A DNA stretch of 32,556 bases from an uncultured Phycisphaera sp. Its GTDB lineage: Bacteria > Planctomycetota > Phycisphaerae > Phycisphaerales > SM1A02. Every line of letters starts with the position of its first letter. Position 1 is the first letter of the stretch. Where the stretch lies: NCBI GenBank assembly GCA_937919685.1, contig CALFOM010000239.1, positions 1-32,556 of the forward strand. The letters run 5' to 3'. Position numbers and translations under genes: made by a program. A model generated the notes under the pieces. The model was given only the letters and a program-made list of their open reading frames with translations, was not told where the DNA came from and made no database searches. Shown here piece by piece: positions 26,212 through 32,556 of this stretch.

Positions 26212-27885
26212 TCACCATTCGGGGCCACCGGTATACCGACCGAAGATGTCTCCCAATGCCTGGACCATCTCTCCGAGCGTGCAACGAGCCAACGACGCTT
26301 CAACCAAGGAGTCCATCACGTTCTCGCCGGCTCGCGCCGCGGTCCGGATCGATTCGAGCGCCGTCTCGGCCGCCGACTCATCCCGATCGCGCCGATACGC
26401 GGCGAGCCGGTCGCACTGAACGGTCTCGACGGAATGCGGAATCTGGAGGATCTCGACCTGATGGCTCTCGTTTCCATCGGTATAGGCGTTGACCCCCACC
26501 ACGATCCGATCTCCGGCCTCCATCTCCTGGCCGGTGCGGTAGCTTGCTTCAGCGATCGCACGACGAAAATACCCCTTGTGAATACCGGAGACGACGCCCC
26601 CCATGTCGTCAATGGTGGCGATGATCTCATTCGCATCGGCTTCCATCTGATCAGTGAGTGCTTCGACGAACCAGGAGCCGCCAAGCGGATCGACGGTGCG
26701 ATGAACGCCGGTCTCATGGGCGAGGATCTGTTGGGTCCGAAGCGCGATTCGCACCGCGGTCTCCGTCGGGAGCCCAAGCGTCTCATCCATCGAATCCGTG
26801 TGAAGACTCTGGCAGCCGCCGAGAACACCGGCGAGAGCCTGGAACGCCACTCGAACGATGTTGTTCAACGGCTGCTGCTCGGTCAGCGAGCACCCGGCGG
26901 TCTGGACGTGGGTCCGCATCCACAGGGACCGTTCGTTCTTCGCACCGAATCGATCCTTCATGGTGGTCGCCCAGATTCTTCGAGCCGCCCGCAGTTTGCA
27001 GATCTCCTCGAAGAATTCATTGTGACTATTAAAGAAGAAGGAAAGTCGAGGGGCGAAGAGGTCAACATCAAGACCGCGTGCCATCGCGGCTTCGACGTAT
27101 TCCATGCCGTCCCGCAGCGTAAACGCGAGTTCCTGCGTCGCCGTCGACCCGGATTCACGGATGTGATATCCCGAGATCGAGATCGAGTTCCACTTGGGAA
27201 CATGGTTCATCGCGTACTCGATCGTGTCGACCACCAGTTTCACACTGGCTTCCGGCGGGTAGATGAACTCGTTCTGACTGTGAAACTCCTTGAGGATGTC
27301 GTTCTGGAGGGTCCCGCCAAGGTCCTTCCAGTCGATGCCACGCTCTCTGGCCATGCCGAGATACATCGCCCAGATCACACAGGCTGGCCCGTTGATCGTC
27401 TGGCTCACCGTCACCTGATCGACCGGAATATCCTTGTAGAGCCGGTGCATGTCGTCGATGGTGTCGATCGCGACACCGCATCGCCCGACCTCGCCGGACG
27501 ACAACGGATCATCCGAATCCCTGCCCATGAGCGTCGGAAGATCAAACGCGGTGGAGAGCCCGGTGTTCGCCTTGGTCCCCTTCGAATTCTCCAGCAGATA
27601 CTTGAACCGCGCATTGGTGTCGTCGGCAGAGCCGAAACCTGCAAACTGCCGCATGGTCCAGAGCCGCGACCGGTACATGGTTGGATGCACGCCGCGAGTG
27701 AAGGGGAACTCCCCCGGCTCGGCGATACGGGCATCCGATCTACCGACGTCCTTCGGATCGACCGTCGTGACTGATTGGGGTCCGTAGACGGCCTCGATCT
27801 CGTAGCCGGACAACGAAACCGTTTCGGGATCCGTACGTTCCGCCGCTGGTCGTTCGGGAGACTTGGAAGGTTGAATCGTGTTCAT
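26212..27885 (-). CDS. B12-dependent acyl-CoA mutase large subunit, isobutyryl-CoA mutase-like
   Basis: This 557-residue protein is the TIM-barrel substrate subunit of the methylmalonyl-CoA mutase superfamily. It shows PTMYRSRLWTMRQFAGF, GLSTAFDLPTLMG, VSQTINGPA, TLQNDILKEF, SGYHIRESG (the active-site His241) and HTDSMDE. The C-terminal cobalamin domain (DxHxxG) is missing and the length matches IcmA (about 560), so it must pair with a small B12-binding subunit not in this window. At the two best-known specificity sites it has Phe81 (Tyr89 in methylmalonyl-CoA mutase) and Gln204 (Arg207), the combination described for isobutyryl-CoA mutase. Isobutyryl-CoA/butyryl-CoA interconversion is therefore more likely than methylmalonyl-CoA. 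No strong ribosome site precedes the ATG. Confidence 0.85.
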   Translation of the reverse strand: MNTIQPSKSPERPAAERTDPETVSLSGYEIEAVYGPQSVTTVDPKDVGRSDARIAEPGEFPFTRGVHPTMYRSRLWTMRQFAGFGSADDTNARFKYLLENSKGTKANTGLSTAFDLPTLMGRDSDDPLSSGEVGRCGVAIDTIDDMHRLYKDIPVDQVTVSQTINGPACVIWAMYLGMARERGIDWKDLGGTLQNDILKEFHSQNEFIYPPEASVKLVVDTIEYAMNHVPKWNSISISGYHIRESGSTATQELAFTLRDGMEYVEAAMARGLDVDLFAPRLSFFFNSHNEFFEEICKLRAARRIWATTMKDRFGAKNERSLWMRTHVQTAGCSLTEQQPLNNIVRVAFQALAGVLGGCQSLHTDSMDETLGLPTETAVRIALRTQQILAHETGVHRTVDPLGGSWFVEALTDQMEADANEIIATIDDMGGVVSGIHKGYFRRAIAEASYRTGQEMEAGDRIVVGVNAYTDGNESHQVEILQIPHSVETVQCDRLAAYRRDRDESAAETALESIRTAARAGENVMDSLVEASLARCTLGEMVQALGDIFGRYTGGPEW

Positions 27886-28122
27886 GCGAAGGGAATATCC
27901 AGAGTGAATTGAGACTCAGATCCATGATATCCGCGGCGACGACGGCGATCACGTTTCCGCAGATCGGAAGTGGGTATTCACCCCGAAGCATGACCATCTC
28001 CGAGCGGAACCCACCCGCCGTGAGTCGTGATCGTGATGTTCGATGATGTTTTCGGACGGCGACAGGTCGAGAAAGGGCTCATCTGGGCTGAGGATCCACC
28101 GCGATTCTGAAGGAGCCAAGCC

Positions 28123-29649
28123 ATGACTCACCCTGTCCACGTCATCCGATCCACACGGTCCCGGACCATCCTGATGATGCTCGCATGCTTCGTGGCCTCG
28201 CCTGCGGCCGCAGGAGACATCTCACCAAGCCAGATCCTGACCGCCGCGACGCCGACCGCCGGTGCCACCTTCGGAAATCGGATCCACATCGACGGCGACT
28301 GGCTCGCCATCGGCGCCGACCAAGACGCGGAGGCATACGCACCTGGCACCGTGCACGTCTTCCGACGAAGCGATTCGGAATGGATTCTCCATCAGATCCT
28401 TGCCGCGCCAGACGGGATCCCGGGCGACCACTTCGGCCTGCCTGTGATCATCCGAGATGACACCATGATCATCGGATCACCCGGAGACGACGAACTTGGC
28501 TACTGGTCGGGTTCGGCCCACATCTATCGACTCATCGGCGATGCGTGGGAGCATGAGGCCAAGTTGGTCGTCCCGTTCGGCGAGAACCCCAATGCCTTGT
28601 TCGGACTCTCCGCCTGCTTCGGCCGGAACACGGACGAGGTCATGATTGGGGCGTTCTTAGAGTCGCTCGAGGACGAGGCCGAAGGCGGAGTCTGGGTCTT
28701 CCGACGCAATAGTCGTGACGAATGGACCGTCCACCAGAGACTCGGTCTGCCCGGCAACAATGTCTCCGCCTACTTCGGACGAAGTCTCGATGTCGAGAAC
28801 GATGTCCTCGTGGCATCCGCCTCCGGACTCGTCGGCGAGATCGGCTTCAGACACGGCGGCGTCGCCATCCATCGATTCATCGATGACCTGTGGGTTCTGG
28901 ACGCGATGCTGGTGCCCGTCGAGCCGGAGCAGTATCAGGTGTTCGGGGAGTGGATCGATCTGGAAGGCGACCGGCTCGCCGTCGGCGCACCCTTTGAGGA
29001 TGCCTTCGGTATCGACGTCGGGGCCGTTCACACCTATCGAATGACTGGCGCGACGCCCACGTTCGAAGCGCACTTCGGCCCCACGGATCCGGACAACGTC
29101 AAGGGCTTCGGCTTCCCCTGTATCTTCGATCCTGATGGATCCAGACTGCTGGTCGGTGGCTACCGCTCGACGCTCGATGGCGAGTACGAAGCCGGTGCGG
29201 GGTGGATCCATCAACGAGCGGGCGGGCTCTGGAATGCCACGATCCGACTCAAACCACAAGACCCCAACGAGCGTGACTACTTCGGCATCTCAGGGAGTTT
29301 CGACGGCGAACAGGTTCTCATGACGGCACCGAGAATGGACCTCGCCGACGGCAATATCGACGCGGGCGGAGTTCTGGTGTTTCCGCTTGATGATTGCGAT
29401 TCGAACGGCATGCTGGATGCCTGGGAGATCGCGGAAGGTCTGGTCGACGACTGGAATCTCGACGGCATTCCAGATTTCTGCGAGAACCCGACCCGCGATC
29501 TTGATGGCGACGGCCGCGTCGACGGACACGATCTCGGCCTTCTCATGGCGGTCTGGGGAACAGCCGGCCAATTCGGCGGAGACTTCGACGGCGACGGAAC
29601 GGTCGATGGGAGTGACCTCGCCATGCTCTTGGCCGACTGGGCAGCGTGA
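28123..29649 (+). CDS. secreted FG-GAP-like beta-propeller protein with dockerin-like C-terminus
   Basis: The 508 residues start with a Sec signal (cleavage near SPAAA-GD). Roughly seven repeats of about 50 residues follow, each of the form FG...I.DGD.LAIGAP.D......G.VHVFRR, as in FG-GAP/integrin-type propellers. After residue 425 come the planctomycete linker DCDSNGMLDAWE...DGIPDFCE and two calcium-loop repeats (DLDGDGRVDGHDLGLLMAVWG and DFDGDGTVDGSDLAMLLADW, both close to type I dockerin). The protein should be exported and surface-associated or anchored through the C-terminal domain. The ligand is unknown. AGGAG lies seven bases before the ATG. It is transcribed divergently from the mutase and convergently with the dehydrogenase. 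Confidence 0.8.
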   Translation: MTHPVHVIRSTRSRTILMMLACFVASPAAAGDISPSQILTAATPTAGATFGNRIHIDGDWLAIGADQDAEAYAPGTVHVFRRSDSEWILHQILAAPDGIPGDHFGLPVIIRDDTMIIGSPGDDELGYWSGSAHIYRLIGDAWEHEAKLVVPFGENPNALFGLSACFGRNTDEVMIGAFLESLEDEAEGGVWVFRRNSRDEWTVHQRLGLPGNNVSAYFGRSLDVENDVLVASASGLVGEIGFRHGGVAIHRFIDDLWVLDAMLVPVEPEQYQVFGEWIDLEGDRLAVGAPFEDAFGIDVGAVHTYRMTGATPTFEAHFGPTDPDNVKGFGFPCIFDPDGSRLLVGGYRSTLDGEYEAGAGWIHQRAGGLWNATIRLKPQDPNERDYFGISGSFDGEQVLMTAPRMDLADGNIDAGGVLVFPLDDCDSNGMLDAWEIAEGLVDDWNLDGIPDFCENPTRDLDGDGRVDGHDLGLLMAVWGTAGQFGGDFDGDGTVDGSDLAMLLADWAA

Positions 29650-29709
29650 TCACCCGCTCGCCCTTCGGCATGAAGTTCGCCTGTGATCGTCGTGTGAAAA
29701 CTGATCGAT

Positions 29710-30582
29710 TCAGCGAGCGTGGTCGTAGACGCCATGTCCGGACTTGTCCCCGAGTCGTCCTGCGGTCACCAGTTGCCGGAGCATCGGACAGGGGAAGAAC
29801 TTCTGGTCTCCGAGTTCGCGATAGAGGACCATCATGATGTCATGACAGACGTCGAGCCCGATAAAGTCGGCGAGGCGAAGCGGTCCCATAGGGAAGTTGC
29901 AGCCGAGTTTCATGATCTCGTCGATCGCCTCGGGCTCCGCGACGCCTTCCATCCAGACGTAGAATGCTTCGTTGATCAATGGCATGAGTACCCGATTCGA
30001 GACGAACCCGGCCCGATCGTTTGCGGGAATCGGCGTCTTGCCCATCCGCTCCGCGAGTGCCACCGTGCGTGCGACGGTCTCGGCGCTGGTCGCCAGACCT
30101 TTGATGACCTCGACCAGTTTCATCACGGGAACCGGGTTGAAGAAGTGCATTCCCACCACACGATCCGCGGCATCTCCGGTCGCCGTCGCGATCTGAGTGA
30201 TGGAGATCGAACTGGTATTGGTCGCGAGCACCGCGTGGTCCGGGAAGGTCGCCCGCATGGCCGCGAACAGTTTCGCTTTGATCTCTGGATTCTCGGTTGC
30301 CGCCTCGACGGCCCAGTCGGCAGACTTCGCCGCGTCCATGCTTTCGACGTAGGTGATCCTCGCGAGCGCGGCGACCTTCTGGTCCTCGGTCATCCGCTCC
30401 TTTTCGACGTTTCGAGTGAGAACCTTGGCGTGGTATCCCTTCGCCCTCTCCAACTGCTCCGCGGAGACGTCGACTTGGAAGACGTCGATCCCACTGGTGG
30501 CGGCGACGAGGGAGATGCCGGAACCCATGGTGCCGGCGCCGATGACGGCAATGCTGTTGACTTCGTGAGACACGTGAGACAT
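29710..30582 (-). CDS. hbd: 3-hydroxyacyl-CoA (3-hydroxybutyryl-CoA) dehydrogenase
   Basis: The 290 residues match the single-function dehydrogenase. The N-terminal NAD fold has IAVIGAGTMGSGI, then the segments AATENPEIKAKLF, LATNTSSISIT and the catalytic-His motif GMHFFNPVPVMKLVE. The C-terminal dimer domain has RAGFVSNRVLMPLINEAF and MGPLRLADFIGLDV. It oxidises (S)-3-hydroxyacyl-CoA to 3-ketoacyl-CoA with NAD in beta-oxidation or butyrate metabolism. GAGG lies five bases ahead of the ATG. The nearby mutase acts on C4 acyl-CoA if it is truly isobutyryl-type, which would fit one pathway, but the genes are separated by a plus-strand gene. Confidence 0.93.
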   Translation of the reverse strand: MSHVSHEVNSIAVIGAGTMGSGISLVAATSGIDVFQVDVSAEQLERAKGYHAKVLTRNVEKERMTEDQKVAALARITYVESMDAAKSADWAVEAATENPEIKAKLFAAMRATFPDHAVLATNTSSISITQIATATGDAADRVVGMHFFNPVPVMKLVEVIKGLATSAETVARTVALAERMGKTPIPANDRAGFVSNRVLMPLINEAFYVWMEGVAEPEAIDEIMKLGCNFPMGPLRLADFIGLDVCHDIMMVLYRELGDQKFFPCPMLRQLVTAGRLGDKSGHGVYDHAR

Positions 30583-30994
30583 AAGAACCTCGGAGAAACA
30601 ATTCTGTAATGGCGAAGACGGAGATCTTAGCGGGAGAGCGACGGGGCTTTTTAGGCTCTAGAAGCTCCTTCTGCCGATACAATCAAGGGAAATGAAAAAT
30701 TCCGCTTGATGGCTTGATCCGATCAATGGCTAATTTGACCGCACCTGGTGGGAAAGATCCTCGGCGAGGTTACTACACGCGCCCACACGGCGCCCAAGCG
30801 GTTCCCAAGCATCCTACTATCCCTGCCTCTTCCCCCCTGCCTCTTCCCCCCTCTGCCTCTTCTGCTCGATCCCGACAAGTCTGCTCTAAAGATGTTTTTT
30901 AGACGCTCTGCTTAAAAACCCCCTTTCTCATTTTTTTTTGAGTTCTTGAGAAGCGGAATCGTCCCCTCAATCCACTTTCCGGAGTTCGAAAGAC
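30583..30994. other. divergent intergenic region with polypyrimidine repeat and T9 run
   Basis: These 412 bases separate the dehydrogenase and protease starts. Notable elements are a near-palindrome TTGATC-C-GATCAA near 30713-30725, a C/T-only repeat at 30824-30862, and a T9 run (30931-30939) flanked by CTCA and GAG. No protein-like frame was found, and promoters could not be fixed with confidence. Confidence 0.4.
30824..30862. repeat. polypyrimidine direct repeat
   Basis: Two adjacent copies of TGCCTCTTCCCCCC (30824-30837, 30838-30851) are followed by a partial third copy TGCCTCTTC (30854-30862). Nearly all bases are pyrimidines on the plus strand. It lies in the upstream region of the protease gene; function unknown, slippage likely. 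Confidence 0.7.
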
Positions 30995-32556
30995 ATGCGA
31001 AACTCGATCACCCTTCTCGCCGCCATAGGCACCTGTACCGGCGCCTTGGCCACCGCGCCACCCCTCGCGGATGGACAACACCCCGATGTGCCGCGGTTCG
31101 ACCTGGCGCCGCCCATCGACGCCGATCTGGCCATGGTCGTCCCCGATGAACTGGTGATTGAGTTCCGAAAGGCGGGAACGGACGCCCTTCGTGACGCCCG
31201 GATGAATCAGACACCCCTGCGTGAAGCGTCACCCGAAACAAACGCCCTTCTCGATCTGATCGCGGCGGAGTCCATTCGCCCGCAGTTTCCCGGGGCGCCG
31301 ATCGCACCGAAGGATGGCCGACCCGACCTCTCCAATCATCATGTGGTGCGAATCGATCCCGCGGCCGCGCCGGGTGGCCTTGAAGGCGCCCTCGCGCTGG
31401 CCCTCGCCCATCCGCTGGTTCGCAATGCCGAGTTGAATGGCGTGCACCCCGTCTTCGCCACGGTGAACGACCCATACTTCTCCAATTGCTGGCACCTGAA
31501 TCAGTCGAACGACGCGGATGTCGATGCCCCCGAGGCATGGGACGTGCAGACCGGCGCCCCCTCGATCATCGTGGCTGTACTCGATACTGGAGTCCAGTGG
31601 TATCACGCGGACCTCGCCGGAAATGCGGCGACCGCCGGCAATCTCTTGTCAGCCGGTGGCAACATGTGGCAGAACACTGCGGAGGCCAACGGCACCCCTG
31701 GAGTCGATGATGACAACAACGGCTTCGTCGATGACATCGTCGGATACGACTTCATCACCAGTCCGCTCTATGGCTATTCGTGCTGGTCGGGAGAAGATTG
31801 CAACGGGGCCGACAACGACCCCCGTGACTTCAACGGACACGGGACCCATTGCGCCGGAATCGTCGGCGCTCTGAACAACAACGGAACCGGGGTCTCCAGC
31901 CCGGCGGGCGGATACGGCAATGGCTCGCCATCGACCACCGGAAACGGCGTTCGAGTCATGGCCTTGAGAATGGGGCATTCATCGAATTACAACGGTTCAG
32001 AAGCCGGATTCGTCGGCATGGCCGCCGCGGCGGAGTCTTTCTTCTACGCCGCTCAAAATGGCGCCAAGATCGCAAGTTGCAGTTGGGGCAGTTCTAACAG
32101 CGGCGGTCTCGCCGCAGCGATCGACTACTTCGTGGCCTCCGGCGGCTTGGTCTTCGTGGCGGCAGGGAACAGCAACAACACCAGCCAAGGCTACGTGAAC
32201 ACCCGAAGCGATTGCTACTCGGTGGGCGCTCTAGACACGGATGACACCAAGGCCTCATTCTCAAGTTACGGGAGTTGGGTCGACGTGAGCGCCCCCGGCG
32301 TCAGCATCCTCGCTACGTACCACGACAGTTCCTCACCGAACAACAATGGCTACGCGTATCTCAGTGGCACATCGATGGCGACCCCGCTGGTCGCCAGCGT
32401 GGCGGCACTCGCTTGGTCGCAAAACCCATCCGCAACCGCCAGTGAAGTCTGGGCCGCGGTTCGAGACAGCGCCGACCCCATCTCCTCGTATAGCGGGCAG
32501 ATGGGCTCTGGACGTGCCAATGCCGCCAATGCAGTGGCGGCCATTTCTGGTGGCGG
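30995..32556 (+). CDS. secreted subtilisin-like serine protease (S8), cut by the right edge
   Basis: An open frame from ATG 30995 runs without a stop to the edge, giving 520 complete residues. A Sec signal (about 1-25) and a propeptide-like segment (about 40-150) precede the S8 catalytic domain. The catalytic triad is visible: Asp197 in VAVLDTGV, His282 in GHGTHCAGI and Ser460 in SGTSMATPL, with the oxyanion Asn in AAGN (about 392). The enzyme is probably exported, matured by removal of the propeptide, and degrades extracellular protein. GGAG lies ten bases ahead of the ATG. Phycisphaerae relatives often end in a dockerin-like or sorting domain, but the C-terminus is outside the window. Confidence 0.92.
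   Translation, partial: MRNSITLLAAIGTCTGALATAPPLADGQHPDVPRFDLAPPIDADLAMVVPDELVIEFRKAGTDALRDARMNQTPLREASPETNALLDLIAAESIRPQFPGAPIAPKDGRPDLSNHHVVRIDPAAAPGGLEGALALALAHPLVRNAELNGVHPVFATVNDPYFSNCWHLNQSNDADVDAPEAWDVQTGAPSIIVAVLDTGVQWYHADLAGNAATAGNLLSAGGNMWQNTAEANGTPGVDDDNNGFVDDIVGYDFITSPLYGYSCWSGEDCNGADNDPRDFNGHGTHCAGIVGALNNNGTGVSSPAGGYGNGSPSTTGNGVRVMALRMGHSSNYNGSEAGFVGMAAAAESFFYAAQNGAKIASCSWGSSNSGGLAAAIDYFVASGGLVFVAAGNSNNTSQGYVNTRSDCYSVGALDTDDTKASFSSYGSWVDVSAPGVSILATYHDSSSPNNNGYAYLSGTSMATPLVASVAALAWSQNPSATASEVWAAVRDSADPISSYSGQMGSGRANAANAVAAISGG

Noticed and set aside
26434-27774. Plus-strand open frame of 446 codons opposite the acyl-CoA mutase
   Set aside because: It is antisense to a strongly conserved enzyme and lacks protein-like composition or a ribosome site.

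Overview
The window looks like a piece of a GC-rich planctomycete chromosome, most likely a marine member of the Phycisphaerae/Phycisphaerales. This is an inference from protein style. The secreted FG-GAP-like protein ends in the DCDSNG...DGIPDFCE linker and paired dockerin-like DxDGDGxVDxxDLxxLLxxW repeats common in that class. There is also a futalosine-pathway menaquinone enzyme, a C-terminal zinc-ribbon membrane protein, and secreted DUF1080 and subtilisin-like proteins. No tRNA, rRNA, CRISPR array, insertion sequence or phage gene was seen.

Layout. 1-71: start of a lipoprotein gene (minus) running off the left edge. 577-1650: SDR-type epimerase (plus), meeting tail to tail an ABC exporter (minus). 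3634-7356: a probable S-adenosylhomocysteine (SAH) module, consisting of ahcY (minus) with tandem terminators, a promoter overlapping a perfect 9-bp inverted repeat, a divergent secreted protein with three Cys-rich metal-binding repeats, and an ArsR-HTH/methyltransferase-fold regulator of SahR architecture (minus), preceded by a TPR lipoprotein. 8222-9213: a LigD-phosphoesterase-like protein translationally coupled to a DUF456 membrane protein (plus). 9249-14664: a type IV pilus operon pilM-pilN-pilO-pilP-like-pilB (minus). 14833-24117: a long run of minus-strand genes, in transcription order SDR pseudogene, rbsB-, rbsA- and rbsC-like sugar ABC importer, lipoprotein mutarotase, zinc-ribbon protein, hisS, DUF1080 protein, mqnB. 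24283-30582: fatty-acid desaturase, glycine-rich RRM protein, B12-dependent acyl-CoA mutase, secreted FG-GAP/dockerin-like protein (plus) and 3-hydroxyacyl-CoA dehydrogenase. 30995-end: subtilisin-like protease (plus), cut by the right edge.

How the parts work together. AhcY removes SAH. The ArsR-methyltransferase fusion is the architecture of SahR, a repressor that releases DNA when it binds SAH, and the inverted repeat at the ahcY start site is where such a repressor would bind. The pil genes encode the inner-membrane platform and extension motor of a type IV pilus or pseudopilus; no PilQ, PilC or pilin gene is in the window. The sugar importer and mutarotase form a carbohydrate-uptake cassette, and the associated sugar dehydrogenase-like gene is decaying. 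The acyl-CoA mutase carries isobutyryl-CoA-mutase-type rather than methylmalonyl-CoA-mutase-type residues at two specificity positions. Together with the nearby hydroxyacyl-CoA dehydrogenase it suggests branched/short-chain acyl-CoA metabolism.

Most notable observations: the SahR-like regulator with its candidate operator in a planctomycete, the mutase specificity residues, and an SDR pseudogene carrying an in-frame 9-bp minisatellite. I do not see a clearly unprecedented multi-gene system.
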